Made by a program: the position numbers and the translations under genes. A DNA stretch of 56,278 nucleotides from Sediminibacterium salmoneum NBRC 103935 (GTDB lineage Bacteria; Bacteroidota; Bacteroidia; Chitinophagales; Chitinophagaceae). The stretch spans positions 1,077,904 through 1,134,181 of the forward strand of contig NZ_KI866530.1 in assembly GCF_000511175.1 (NCBI RefSeq), in the 5' to 3' direction. Below, piece after piece: positions 1-9,376 of the stretch. The notes beneath the pieces are model-generated. The model did not search any database. It was not told the DNA's origin and saw only the letters and a list, made by a program, of their open reading frames with translations. The stretch's first letter is position 1, and each line of letters begins with the position of its first letter.

Positions 1-927
1 GTTGCAGCATTAGCCGTATTTGCCGTTATTAAACAGAAGATTAAACCCCTGTATGCTATTATTGCCATAGGAGTTTTTGCCTTGATAGATGTATTTGGCA
101 TTAACACGAAATACCTGAACGAAAACAATTACCAGGACGCTGCTGAATACGAAAATAATTTTACGCCTTCCCCTGCAGACCTGCAGATATTAAAAGATAC
201 CAGCTATTACAGGGTATTGAATGTTTCGCAAGGCATTTCGGCTGCATTTAACGGAGGTGCACTTAGTTCTTATTTCCACAAATCCATTGGGGGATACCAT
301 CCTGCCAAACTAAGTATTTATCAGGATTTAATAGAGCGCCAATTGTATAAATTCCCCAATTGTCTGCCCGTATTAAACATGTTGAATACGAAATATATAA
401 TTGTCCCCGATCAACAAAGCGGACAGCCAATGGTACAGCAGAATCCGGAAGCACTGGGGGCTGCCTGGCTGGTAAAGTCTTTGCAATTTAAAGAAACACC
501 TGCCGCTATTATGGATGAACTAAGCAGTTTTAATCCCTCAGAAACAGCAGTACTTTATCAAAAAGACAAAAGCGCAATCGGTGCAATTCAATACGATAGC
601 ACTGCCAGCATTCAACTGGTAAAAGCAGAAAACGATCAGATGAGTTATGCTTCCAATGCTTCAACGAATCAGTTTGCTGTTTTCAGTGAAGTTTTCTATG
701 ATGCAGGATGGAAAGCTTATGTTGACGACAAGGAAACCCCCATCTTTCAAACCAATTATGTTTTAAGAGGTATTCAGGTTCCTGCCGGCAAACATACTAT
801 TCAGTTCCGTTTTGAACCAGCTTCCTATTCGATTGGATTAAAGGCAGCCATGGGATCTTCGGCAATTATCTGGTTATTGCTTTTGGGAGCAACAGTAGGC
901 GCTATTAGAAAACCTAAGAAAGCCTGA
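1..927 (+). CDS. YfhO-like membrane protein, C-terminal part (5' end outside window)
   Basis: The reading frame is open from base 1, so the gene starts upstream of the window. The visible 308 residues begin with a hydrophobic segment and a short basic loop. A long extracytoplasmic domain follows, then a final transmembrane helix of about 20 residues and a basic tail. The segment around residues 235-265 (GWKAYVDDKETPIF, then VPAGKHTIQFRFEP) is the typical C-terminal beta domain of YfhO/PF09586 proteins. These are polytopic membrane proteins that in Gram-positives help glycosylate lipoteichoic acid; in Bacteroidota their role is unknown but they sit beside glycosyltransferases, as here. The stop overlaps the next start by one base (TGATG), so the two genes are probably translated together. 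A TTG near base 82 is not the real start, because the frame stays coding upstream of it. Confidence 0.8.
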   Translation, partial: VAALAVFAVIKQKIKPLYAIIAIGVFALIDVFGINTKYLNENNYQDAAEYENNFTPSPADLQILKDTSYYRVLNVSQGISAAFNGGALSSYFHKSIGGYHPAKLSIYQDLIERQLYKFPNCLPVLNMLNTKYIIVPDQQSGQPMVQQNPEALGAAWLVKSLQFKETPAAIMDELSSFNPSETAVLYQKDKSAIGAIQYDSTASIQLVKAENDQMSYASNASTNQFAVFSEVFYDAGWKAYVDDKETPIFQTNYVLRGIQVPAGKHTIQFRFEPASYSIGLKAAMGSSAIIWLLLLGATVGAIRKPKKA

Positions 928-2084
928 TGAGAGTACCCAAGGTTTTGGGCATTGTTTCTTTTAAAGTATTTCCTGCCCATATGGGTGGACAGCAATACAT
1001 TGTTCATTATTACCAATCGCTTGCTCAATACGGCAAAGTAATTTTGGCTGTTTCCAGCGATAATCAGGTATTAGCGGCGGATAAATCTGATAAGGATGAT
1101 GCTACGAATGCCATGTCTGTCTATCCTATTTTATTTAATCACTGGCAGGGCTGGAAGAATCTACTTCGATTAAAAGACCTGATTCAGCTGATCCGTAAAG
1201 AAGAAATAGAATGGACTGTGATTGACCATAGTTATTTTGGATGGCTGGGATTCTTATTACGTGTATTTACTGGTAAAAAGTTTCTCATCAAATCTGCTAA
1301 TATTGAAGCCAACCGATTTAAGGAGATGGGGAGAAAAGGCTGGAGACTCTATCAATGGTATGAAAAGAAAGTACATCAGCTGGCTAATTTCAGTTTTTTC
1401 ATATCTGAAACAGACAGAGCATTTGCAATACAGCATTGGGGTCTGCCGCTACATAAAACAGGGGTAATTCCTTTTGGAACTTTTCGCAAAAAACCTGTTA
1501 CCCCCGAACAAAGAGACGAATTAAAAAGGTCTTTATTGAATAAACACCAGTTAGCAGATAACACGATTTTATTTTTCTTTAATGGCACATTGGATTATAT
1601 CCCTAATAAGAAAGCCATTTACGATATTATACAAGAGCTGATTCCAACATTGAACAAATCGTCACTTACCTATAAAATCATTATCAGTGGCGTTCAGATT
1701 GAGAGGGATTTATTATCCCATATTTCCAAGTGCCCCGAGATTATTTATGAAGGATTTGTTCAGGATATTCAGGCTTATTACGCTGCAACGGATTGTTTTA
1801 TTTGTCCGGTTAGTTTGGGCGCAGGAGTAAAAACCAAACTCATTGATGCATTGGCATCAGGTCTGCCGGTAATTGCTTTTGAGAAAAGCGCTGAAGGCAT
1901 TTCCAGCTTACCGCTGAATAAACAATTGACCCGTATCAGTAATTTCAACTGGAATTTATTTTCCGAATCCATGATCAGGTTTTCTGAATTAAAAAGAGAG
2001 CAAGAAACGGTTTCAGCTGAATTCTATAAAGAATACCATTGGGACCATATAGTTCAGGAATCCATTTTATCTTTACCAAAATGA
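927..2084 (+). CDS. GT4-type glycosyltransferase
   Basis: A 385-residue protein with the two-Rossmann layout of GT-B glycosyltransferases. The N-terminal half has the glycine pair seen in this superfamily (HMGGQQYI, about residue 18-25). The C-terminal half carries the donor-binding region: FFFNGTLDYIPNKKA at about 210, a YEGFVQD-type strand, and the loop VSLGAGVKTKLIDALASGLP near 295-315, which matches the G-x-G-x-K-x-x-x-A-x-x-x-G-x-P signature of GT4-like enzymes. It probably transfers a sugar onto a surface glycan or lipid intermediate in the cytoplasm; donor and acceptor cannot be read from sequence. The ATG overlaps the upstream stop by one base and its own stop overlaps the next gene by four (ATGA), so it is the middle gene of a tight operon. 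Confidence 0.85.
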   Translation: MRVPKVLGIVSFKVFPAHMGGQQYIVHYYQSLAQYGKVILAVSSDNQVLAADKSDKDDATNAMSVYPILFNHWQGWKNLLRLKDLIQLIRKEEIEWTVIDHSYFGWLGFLLRVFTGKKFLIKSANIEANRFKEMGRKGWRLYQWYEKKVHQLANFSFFISETDRAFAIQHWGLPLHKTGVIPFGTFRKKPVTPEQRDELKRSLLNKHQLADNTILFFFNGTLDYIPNKKAIYDIIQELIPTLNKSSLTYKIIISGVQIERDLLSHISKCPEIIYEGFVQDIQAYYAATDCFICPVSLGAGVKTKLIDALASGLPVIAFEKSAEGISSLPLNKQLTRISNFNWNLFSESMIRFSELKREQETVSAEFYKEYHWDHIVQESILSLPK

Positions 2085-3001
2085 ATCACCAGCAGCCTGA
2101 AATATCCATTGTCATCTGTACATACAACCGGGCCGTTTATCTTCCGGAAGCATTGGGCAGTTTATACAATCAGACAATCGGCAAGAATCAATTTGAAGTT
2201 ATTGTGGTAAACAATAATTCAACGGATGATACGGAGAAAGTCTGCAAGGCATTTATTGAAACATATTCCGATGGTCGGTTTTATTATACCAATGAACCGC
2301 AACAGGGAGCTTCTTTCGCCCGAAACACAGGGGCTGTGATGGCCAAAGGAGAATTACTGTGTTTTATGGACGATGATGCCATTGCAAAACCAGATTACCT
2401 TGCCATGATTCTTGCGTTTTTTTCAGAACATCCGGATGCTGGTGGACTAGGTGGCAGAATTATCCCACGCTATATTCCCGAAGAGCCCAAATGGATGAGT
2501 CATTTTGTTTCCTCGCTAGTGGGCAATTTTGACTACAGCAAAGAAGTTTGTGTATTCAGTCCGAATAAATACCCCCTGGAATCGAATATGATTATTAAGA
2601 AATCGGATTTTGATCAGGTAAAGGGATTTAATACAGCACTACCTGGAGTAAAAGGCACCCTTAGAATTGGCGGGGAGGGAAAGGAATTTTTTCTCAAGTT
2701 AAAAGCCATTGGCAGAACCATTTATTACCATCCTGATGTAGTGGTAGAACATGTTGTAGAAACCCAAAAGCTTACGCCTGAATACATGTACAGGGTTGCC
2801 AGTGGCATTGGCAGAGGAGAAAGAGTAAGGACCCTTGAAATCAGCCAATCTAGCTATTGGTTAAAAGTAGCCGAATACCTTTTTAAATTAGGTGCCTCTT
2901 TTGTTTTGGCTTTCACTTATTTACTACAAGGACATCCTGCCAAAATGAAGCCGGTTATTCAATTCAGAATTGATGCACTGAAGGGCTTACTGGGTTACTA
3001 A
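2081..3001 (+). CDS. GT2-type glycosyltransferase
   Basis: A 306-residue GT-A fold enzyme. The start opens with ISIVICTYNRAVYLPEALGS, followed by VNNNSTDDTEKV and, near residue 97, the metal-binding FMDDDAIAKPDYL (DxD motif). A later GGEGKEFFLKLKAIG segment matches the ED/E catalytic region of GT2 enzymes. The C-terminus has a hydrophobic stretch (FKLGASFVLAFTYLL) that may anchor it to the membrane. The frame extends upstream to a TTG at 2039, but the ATG at 2081 is preferred: it overlaps the previous stop as ATGA and places the first GT2 strand at residue 8. It probably acts with the upstream GT4 enzyme on the same surface polysaccharide. Confidence 0.88.
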   Translation: MNHQQPEISIVICTYNRAVYLPEALGSLYNQTIGKNQFEVIVVNNNSTDDTEKVCKAFIETYSDGRFYYTNEPQQGASFARNTGAVMAKGELLCFMDDDAIAKPDYLAMILAFFSEHPDAGGLGGRIIPRYIPEEPKWMSHFVSSLVGNFDYSKEVCVFSPNKYPLESNMIIKKSDFDQVKGFNTALPGVKGTLRIGGEGKEFFLKLKAIGRTIYYHPDVVVEHVVETQKLTPEYMYRVASGIGRGERVRTLEISQSSYWLKVAEYLFKLGASFVLAFTYLLQGHPAKMKPVIQFRIDALKGLLGY

Positions 3002-3015
3002 AAATATCCAATAAC

Positions 3016-3843
3016 TTAATTTTTAGCAAGCATTCTTCTGAAATGCTTGCTAAAAAACAAGATTTGGTAGTCAATGGCATTTTCCCAATATTTCCAATCG
3101 TGATTACCGGGTCTTTCTGTATACTCATGTGCAATTTTAAGCTTCTGCATTTTTTCATGAACGGCTCTGTTCATAGGCAACACCCTGTCTTCTATACCGC
3201 AGTCAATTAATATGGCCAGTGAATCAGCGGGTTTTTGTTCAATTGCATTCAACACACTCCAGTCGTTCCAGTATTTTTTATTGATGAGTGTATCACCCAA
3301 TATTTTCTCAACCCCATACCCCTGACGAATAACCGTTACGTGCAAAGCTCCGCTCATACTGCCTGCGCCACTGAAATTGTCTGCATGTCTGAATCCTAGA
3401 AACAAAGAACCATGCCCACCCATGCTGAGTCCGGCTAATACCCTTCCCTTTCTATTGGGTATGGTTTTGTAATGCTGATCAATATAGGCCGGAAGCTCTT
3501 TGGCCACAAAGCTTTCATACCTGAAATTACTATCAACAGGACTATCAAAATACCAGCTGGTAACCGCTCCGTCAGGACAAACAATCACCATCTGGTATTG
3601 ATCTGCCAAAGCTTTTATATGAGGCACACGGGTAATCCAGTTTCTATAGCTCCCTCCTGCTCCATGTAATAAATAAACAACCGGAAAATTTTGCTTTGCA
3701 GTCTGATAACCCGAAGGCAGAATAATAACAGCAGGAATATTCTTTTTCATGGATTTACTGGGTACCATCAACGTATCCACATCTGCCGAAAACCCATTGA
3801 GTCCCATTAAAAGAAAAGAGAGGATTATAACAAGCTTTTTCAT
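3016..3843 (-). CDS. Secreted esterase D-like alpha/beta hydrolase
   Basis: A 275-residue protein with a Sec signal peptide (MKKLVIILSFLLMGLNGFSA). The mature part matches the putative esterase family PF00756 (esterase D, tributyrin esterase, antigen 85, feruloyl esterase). It has the oxyanion region VVYLLHGAGGSYRNW, the nucleophile elbow GLSMGGHGS (Ser about residue 140), an acidic residue in CGIEDRV and the histidine in PGNHDWKYW, so the triad looks complete. It probably hydrolyses acyl esters in the periplasm or outside the cell. It is 14 bases downstream of the M1 peptidase gene and ends in a terminator hairpin, so it is probably the last gene of that operon. Substrate unknown. Confidence 0.85.
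   Translation of the reverse strand: MKKLVIILSFLLMGLNGFSADVDTLMVPSKSMKKNIPAVIILPSGYQTAKQNFPVVYLLHGAGGSYRNWITRVPHIKALADQYQMVIVCPDGAVTSWYFDSPVDSNFRYESFVAKELPAYIDQHYKTIPNRKGRVLAGLSMGGHGSLFLGFRHADNFSGAGSMSGALHVTVIRQGYGVEKILGDTLINKKYWNDWSVLNAIEQKPADSLAILIDCGIEDRVLPMNRAVHEKMQKLKIAHEYTERPGNHDWKYWENAIDYQILFFSKHFRRMLAKN
3020..3056. terminator. Bidirectional intrinsic terminator inside the tail of the esterase gene
   Basis: A perfect 15-bp inverted repeat (TTTTTAGCAAGCATT / AATGCTTGCTAAAAA, 3020-3034 and 3042-3056) with a 7-base loop. T-rich ends on both strands let it work in both directions, for the glycosyltransferase operon (+) and the esterase (-). The stem lies upstream of the esterase stop codon at 3016-3018, so it encodes that protein's last residues. 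Confidence 0.85.
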
Positions 3844-3857
3844 TGTGTATGTTTTAT

Positions 3858-6245
3858 TTAATTCTTCTGTTGTGCATGCTGCATCGGATTCATACCGGAA
3901 GACTGTCCTCTTCCTCTGCCTGCTCCCCCTTTAAATAAACTGAACTTGGAAGGTTCTTCTACCACGCCATTCGGCCATCTGTTATTAGACTCATCAATAT
4001 CAGCTGTTTCTTTTAATGGATCCAACTGAATAGATACAGCTTTCTTTTGTGTCATAAACAGTTTGGTTACTTTCTGTTCATTCTTTCTCCATATCTGTGC
4101 TGGGATTTTTTCGGTTTCCTTGGTTCCATCTTCAAAGGTGAATTCTACGATGATTGGCATTACAAGACCTCCCTTATTTGCAAAACTGATTTCATACAGA
4201 TGAACATTTTCATAAGCAGACAATGCATCCCCTGATAAAGGTTCCGGCGTATTCATTACCGGTGCGGGATATTTAAAACTGGAATCATAAGGCTCTAGTC
4301 CTCGGGTATATCTCCAGTAGAAATCTCTTAAACTGGTATCTGCATCGGTGTAGAAAATAATGCTCTTATCATTTCTGTTCCGCTGCTTGGAGATATCATC
4401 AAAAGCTGCAGCGCCGCTGAATAATGGCTTGTCAAGACTGCGCATTGCAGGCGCTCCGGTTCTTGGCGCAACTGCTGCAGGCTGTTTGTTTACCACCGCA
4501 TGCTTTACTCCTTCTATGGCAATATCACAGGGTTCAATGCTATAGAACCAGCCTCTCCAGAACCAGTCCAGGTCTTCTGCACTGGCATCTTCCATGGTTC
4601 GGAATAAGTCTGCAGGGGTTGGATGCTTAAATGCCCATCTTCTGGCATATTCCTTAAATGCATAATCAAATAATTCCCTGCCCATGATGGTCTCTCTTAA
4701 AATATTCAGACCAGTAGCAGGCTTAGCATAGGCATTGGGACCAAATTGAATAATATTGTCGCTGTTGGTCATGATAGGTTCCAGCTGATCTTTGGGCAAG
4801 CGCATATAGTCGGTAATCAGACGTGCAGGACCACGACGACTGGGGTATTTGTTATCCCATTCTTCTTCCGTTAAAAACTGAACGAATGTGTTCAAGCCTT
4901 CATCCATCCAGCTCCACTGACGCTCATCGCTGTTCACAATCATTGGGAAGAAATTATGTCCCACTTCGTGAATAATCACGCCAATCATTCCATACTTGGT
5001 AGCTTCCGCATAAGATCCGTCTTTATTGGTTCTTCCGTTGTTGAAACAAATCATTGGATACTCCATTCCATTAGATGCTTCAATACTCTGTGCTACGGGA
5101 TAAGGATAAGGGATGGAAAATTTAGAATAGGTTTTAATAGTATGGGCTACGGCTTTGGTAGAGTATTTACGATACAATCCGTAGGCTTCTTTTGGATATC
5201 CGCTCATGCACATAACTTTCTTTCCTTCTATATATACTGGCATGGCATCCCAGATATATCTGCGGCTAGATGTCCAGGCAAAATCTCTTACATTCTCTGC
5301 CTTGTAGATCCATGTTTTGGTTTTGGAAGATTTGCCGGTTGATCTTTGATTGGCTTCTTCCAGTGTTGCCACTTCTACTGGCTCCTTGCTTGTTTGTGCC
5401 TGATTCCAGCGACTTAACTGTGCGGGAGTTAAAACCTGTGCATAGTTCTGACAAACGCCGGTACTAAGCACGATATGATCTGAAGGTACGGTTAAGGTAA
5501 CATCATAGTTGCCGAATGTCAATGCAAATTCTCCTCTTCCGGAAAACTGCTGATTCTGCCAACCCTGAAAATCGCTGTACACACATAAACGGGGAAACCA
5601 CTGTGCCATGGTAAACAAATGATTTCCATCTTCCAGCATTTCATATCCACCTCTTCCGGCAAAAGTCATTCTGTCGGAAATCTTATAGCTCCAATCTACA
5701 TTGAATGCAAATTTCTGACCGGGTTTCAATGGGGCTGGCAATTCAACCCGCATCATCGTTTTGTTGATAAAGTATTTCAATGGTTTACCCATTGCATCGG
5801 TTAGCCTGGAAATTTTATGGCCATACCCATTGTCGGTTTTTGCCGCAGCCAGCTTATCCAGTTGATTGGTATTAATGGCATTTTCCAGATAGGATGCATC
5901 CTGGTAATTGGCATTGTTTACGGTGCTATGCTGATTTTCATCTAGCTGCAGCCATAAATACGTTAATACATCAGGAGAATTGTTATAATAGGTGATGGTT
6001 TCTGTTCCGGTTAAACTAAGTTTTGACTCATCCAGTGTGGCTTTAATTACGTAATCAGCACGTTGTTGCCAATACTTGGGGCCTGGTGCTCCGCTGGCTG
6101 TTCTGTATTCATTGGGGGTTGGTAAAATGGTACCCAACTGCTCAAACTTATTCCCATGATTAGATGTGGGATTGTTCATGATGTTTTGCGCCTGTGTTAA
6201 ATACACAGATAAAATAGCAAAAGCAAGCGTCAAAAATTTCTTCAT
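3858..6245 (-). CDS. M1 family metallopeptidase (paralogue 1)
   Basis: A 795-residue exported zinc peptidase. I chose the ATG at 6245, which starts the signal peptide MKKFLTLAFAILSVYLTQAQ; the frame runs further upstream to 6287 but those residues precede the signal. The gluzincin motif HEVGH is followed 18 residues later by the zinc-binding Glu in SWMDEGLN. The upstream exopeptidase motif is GMEYP, where the usual aminopeptidase form is GxMEN. The N-terminal half is the beta-sandwich of M1 enzymes; the C-terminal part contains a YWRYTRGLEPYDSSFKYP segment. It ends in a Gly/Arg/Gln-rich tail. It probably degrades peptides in the periplasm or at the surface. It lies 94 bases after a close paralogue (6340-8730), with a terminator hairpin between them. 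Confidence 0.88.
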   Translation of the reverse strand: MKKFLTLAFAILSVYLTQAQNIMNNPTSNHGNKFEQLGTILPTPNEYRTASGAPGPKYWQQRADYVIKATLDESKLSLTGTETITYYNNSPDVLTYLWLQLDENQHSTVNNANYQDASYLENAINTNQLDKLAAAKTDNGYGHKISRLTDAMGKPLKYFINKTMMRVELPAPLKPGQKFAFNVDWSYKISDRMTFAGRGGYEMLEDGNHLFTMAQWFPRLCVYSDFQGWQNQQFSGRGEFALTFGNYDVTLTVPSDHIVLSTGVCQNYAQVLTPAQLSRWNQAQTSKEPVEVATLEEANQRSTGKSSKTKTWIYKAENVRDFAWTSSRRYIWDAMPVYIEGKKVMCMSGYPKEAYGLYRKYSTKAVAHTIKTYSKFSIPYPYPVAQSIEASNGMEYPMICFNNGRTNKDGSYAEATKYGMIGVIIHEVGHNFFPMIVNSDERQWSWMDEGLNTFVQFLTEEEWDNKYPSRRGPARLITDYMRLPKDQLEPIMTNSDNIIQFGPNAYAKPATGLNILRETIMGRELFDYAFKEYARRWAFKHPTPADLFRTMEDASAEDLDWFWRGWFYSIEPCDIAIEGVKHAVVNKQPAAVAPRTGAPAMRSLDKPLFSGAAAFDDISKQRNRNDKSIIFYTDADTSLRDFYWRYTRGLEPYDSSFKYPAPVMNTPEPLSGDALSAYENVHLYEISFANKGGLVMPIIVEFTFEDGTKETEKIPAQIWRKNEQKVTKLFMTQKKAVSIQLDPLKETADIDESNNRWPNGVVEEPSKFSLFKGGAGRGRGQSSGMNPMQHAQQKN

Positions 6246-6288
6246 ACAATTGTTTTTATGCATAGCTATAGCAGGGCTAAAATACAAA

Positions 6289-6316
6289 ATGCCACCCGAA
6301 TTTAAGCAGGTGGCAT
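6289..6316 (-). terminator. Intrinsic terminator between the two M1 genes
   Basis: On the minus strand an 8-bp stem ATGCCACC / GGTGGCAT with a 12-base loop is followed by TTTGTATTTT. It lies just after the stop of the upstream M1 gene (6340), so it would end or reduce transcription before the second copy. Confidence 0.75.
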
Positions 6317-6339
6317 TGTATATTGTTTTAAGCTATGTA

Positions 6340-8730
6340 TTAGTTGGATTTCTGCATAGCGTTTTGCATTGGATTCGCACCGCTGGATTGACCACGGCTT
6401 CTTCCGGCAGCACCCTTGAATAAGCTAAACTTGCTCGGTTCAGGAGCTACGCCATTTTTAGGCCAAACATTATTTCCTTCATTAATGTCCGCAGTTTCTC
6501 TCATTGGATCAAGCTTGATATGCTTGGCTTTTTTAGTAGTCATGAAGAGCTTGGTTACTTTCTGTTCATTCTTTCTCCAGATCTGAGCAGGAATTTTTTC
6601 CATTTCAGTGGTTCCGTCTTCAAAAGTAAACTCTACAATAATCGGCATAACCAATCCCCCCTTATTAGAGAAAGTAACTTCATACAGATTTACATTCTGG
6701 TATTTGGCTTTCTCTTCTGCGGTTAATTCTGCTGGAGCTGTGAAACTAGGCACTGGTACTCGGGTTACGGAATCGTATGGTTCCAATCCACGGGTGTATC
6801 TCCAGTAGAAATCTCTTAAGCTGGTATCTGCATCTGTAAGGAATATGATGCTTTTATCATTTCTGTTTCGCTGTTTTGAAATATCATCAAAAGCAGCAGC
6901 ACCACTGAATAATGGCTTGGCCAAAGGCATTGTTTGTGTGGATGCCTGAGGAACGTTCGGCTTTGCATCAGGGTTCATTACCGCGTGCTTTACAGTATCA
7001 ATGGCTATATCCACCGGATCAATACCATAGAACCAACCTCTCCAGAACCAATCCAGGTCTTCTGCACTGGCATCTTCCATGGTACGGAATAAGTCTGCCG
7101 GAGTTGGATGTTTGAATGCCCATCTGCGAGAATATTCTTTGAATGCATAATCAAATAATTCTCTGCCCATAATGGTTTCACGAAGAATATTTAAACCGGT
7201 TGCAGGCTTTGTATAAGCATTGGGGCCAAACAGAATAATATTTTCACTATTCGTCATAATAGGTTCCAATTGCTCTTTAGGCAAACGCATATATCCGGCA
7301 ATACCCCAGGCCGGGCCACCTCTTGAAGGATATTTGTTATCGAACAATTCCTCTGTCAGGTACTGAACAAAACTGTTGATACCTTCATCCATCCAGCTCC
7401 ACTGACGCTCGTCACTGTTAACAATCATTGGGAAGAAATTATGACCCACTTCATGAACAATTACTCCAATCATACCAATTTTAGTTTGCTCGCTGTAAGA
7501 ACCGTCCTTATTGGTTCTTCCATTATTAAAGCAAATCATTGGATATTCCATTCCGTTGGAAGCCTCAATGCTTTGCGCAACAGGATATGGATAAGGAATA
7601 GAGAATTTAGAATAAGATTTGATAGTATGTGCTACCACTTTGGTTGAAAACTTTCTATACAAACCATAAGCTTCTTTAGGGTATCCGCTCATGCACATGA
7701 TTTTTTTACCCTCTACGTACACAGGCATTGCATCCCAGATATATCTGCGGCTGGAAGTCCAGGCAAAATCTCTTACATTTTCTGCTTTATATATCCATGT
7801 TTTCTTCTGCGTGCTTTTTGAACCTTCTTTGGCTTTTGCTTCCTCTAAAGTGGCAATTTCAACCGGCTCTTTAGCAGTTTGAGCCTGATTCCATCTGGCC
7901 ATCTGCGCTGGTGTTAAAACCTGTGCATAGTTCTGACAAACACCGGTACTCAATACTATATGGTCTGCAGGTAAAGTAATGGTTACATCATAATTACCAA
8001 AAGCCAAAGCAAACTCCCCTCTTCCGGTAAACTGTTGGTTCTGCCAACCCTGATAGTCGCTATAAACGCACAAACGTGGGAACCACTGTGCCATGGTAAA
8101 TAAATTATTACCATCTTCCAGGGTTTCATATCCACCTCTTCCGCCTTCCACCATTCTATTGGTTATTTTATAACTCCAGGCAACATTGAAAACAAATTTT
8201 TGACCTGGCTTTAGTGGTGTCGGTAAGTCAACACGCATCATGGTTCTGTTGATGGTGTATTTCAATGCCTTTCCGGTAATATCGGTTAGAGATGAAATAA
8301 TATGACCGTTCCCATTGTCTTTCTTTGCATTAGCCATATTGTCGAGCTGACTGGTCGTAAGCTGACGGGGCATGGTGGATGCATCCTGGTAATTAGCGTT
8401 GTTTTTGGAACTATGCTCGTTTTCGTCTAGTTGTAACCATAAATAAGTTAATACATCCGGAGAATTATTAAAATAGGTAATGGTTTCCGTGCCCTTTAAT
8501 TTCAGATTGGCTTCATCCAATTCTGCCTTAATAACATAGTCTGCTCTTTGTTGCCAATACTTTGGACCGGGCGCACCACTTGCAGTCCGGTATTCATTAG
8601 GGGTTGGCAAGATTGTTCCTAACTGTTCAAATTTGTTCCCATGATTAGACGTGGGATTGTTCATGATGTTTTGAGCCTGTGTGCGGGAAGCAAACAGGGC
8701 AACTACCATGAACAGCGCAACTTTTTTCAT
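6340..8730 (-). CDS. M1 family metallopeptidase (paralogue 2)
   Basis: A 796-residue protein, collinear with and very similar to the gene at 3858-6245. It has signal peptide MKKVALFMVVALFASRTQAQ, GMEYP, HEVGH and the downstream Glu in SWMDEGIN, so it looks catalytically intact. About 48 residues following the signal peptides are the same in both proteins although the codons differ, pointing to selection on the protein rather than recent gene conversion. Differences concentrate in the signal peptide, in the insert around residue 290 (KEGSKSTQKK versus RSTGKSSKTK) and in the linker near residue 600. It is 15 bases downstream of the HupE-like gene, a spacing that suggests one transcript. The tandem pair probably arose by duplication and may differ in substrate. 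Confidence 0.88.
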   Translation of the reverse strand: MKKVALFMVVALFASRTQAQNIMNNPTSNHGNKFEQLGTILPTPNEYRTASGAPGPKYWQQRADYVIKAELDEANLKLKGTETITYFNNSPDVLTYLWLQLDENEHSSKNNANYQDASTMPRQLTTSQLDNMANAKKDNGNGHIISSLTDITGKALKYTINRTMMRVDLPTPLKPGQKFVFNVAWSYKITNRMVEGGRGGYETLEDGNNLFTMAQWFPRLCVYSDYQGWQNQQFTGRGEFALAFGNYDVTITLPADHIVLSTGVCQNYAQVLTPAQMARWNQAQTAKEPVEIATLEEAKAKEGSKSTQKKTWIYKAENVRDFAWTSSRRYIWDAMPVYVEGKKIMCMSGYPKEAYGLYRKFSTKVVAHTIKSYSKFSIPYPYPVAQSIEASNGMEYPMICFNNGRTNKDGSYSEQTKIGMIGVIVHEVGHNFFPMIVNSDERQWSWMDEGINSFVQYLTEELFDNKYPSRGGPAWGIAGYMRLPKEQLEPIMTNSENIILFGPNAYTKPATGLNILRETIMGRELFDYAFKEYSRRWAFKHPTPADLFRTMEDASAEDLDWFWRGWFYGIDPVDIAIDTVKHAVMNPDAKPNVPQASTQTMPLAKPLFSGAAAFDDISKQRNRNDKSIIFLTDADTSLRDFYWRYTRGLEPYDSVTRVPVPSFTAPAELTAEEKAKYQNVNLYEVTFSNKGGLVMPIIVEFTFEDGTTEMEKIPAQIWRKNEQKVTKLFMTTKKAKHIKLDPMRETADINEGNNVWPKNGVAPEPSKFSLFKGAAGRSRGQSSGANPMQNAMQKSN

Positions 8731-8745
8731 AATTGAGTTGGTTTA

Positions 8746-9354
8746 TTAAAAGGGTAATCTTTCTAATGCCATTTGCAAGGCGATGGCAAATATTCCTCCG
8801 GAAATATATAATAAATATTCCCTTCGGTTTATTTTAAAAAGCTGAACGAATATAAGTGAAATAAAAAGAATAGCGAGTACGATTACCAGCTGCCCTGCCT
8901 CCAGACCCAGATTAAAGGCCAATAATTCCGGAACGATATTCCCCTCTTTACTTAGCAGGCTTTTCAGGTAATTACTAAAGCCCAAACCGTGAATTAATCC
9001 GAAAAAAGCAGCAAAAAAATAAATCAGCGGGAATTTGGCCTTGTACACAAATTTCTTAACGAAAACATTGCTGAAGGCGGTAATTACAATAGTAACCGGA
9101 ATCAGAAATTCAATCCAGTTAACAGAATAATTAACAATATTGAACACACTCAAGGCAAGCGTAATGGAATGCCCCAGGGTAAATGCGGTAACCAGCCAAA
9201 GTAGCTTTTTCCAATCGGCAAACTGATAGCGGATACAGAGTGCAGCAACAAAAAGGATATGGTCAATTCCATTTAAATCAGCAATATGCTCATACCCCAT
9301 CTGGAAAAAAAGTCCAAAATCAATCATAGCAGCAATATAAATTAAAACCGACAT
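8746..9354 (-). CDS. HupE/UreJ-like membrane protein
   Basis: A 202-residue integral membrane protein with about six hydrophobic segments. It carries the family signatures GIDHILFVAAL near residue 30, TAFTLGHSITLAL near 57, FFGLIHGLGFSN near 118 and NLGLEAGQLVIV near 148. The His/Asp residues in these helices are thought to bind metal in HupE/UreJ transporters (nickel or cobalt uptake beside hydrogenase and urease). Here there is no hydrogenase or urease, so the substrate is open. Met codons at 9354, 9327 and 9300 are all possible; the family normally starts close to the GxxHI motif, so 9327 is a strong alternative. It is divergent from the DUF6702-like gene with only 22 bases between them. 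Confidence 0.8.
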   Translation of the reverse strand: MSVLIYIAAMIDFGLFFQMGYEHIADLNGIDHILFVAALCIRYQFADWKKLLWLVTAFTLGHSITLALSVFNIVNYSVNWIEFLIPVTIVITAFSNVFVKKFVYKAKFPLIYFFAAFFGLIHGLGFSNYLKSLLSKEGNIVPELLAFNLGLEAGQLVIVLAILFISLIFVQLFKINRREYLLYISGGIFAIALQMALERLPF

Positions 9355-9376
9355 TTGCCATAAATAAACTGGTTCA

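Noticed and set aside
4956..5342. 128-residue ORF on the plus strand
   Set aside because: Antisense to the M1 peptidase. A similar but shorter shadow appears opposite the paralogue, as expected from the shared coding sequence.
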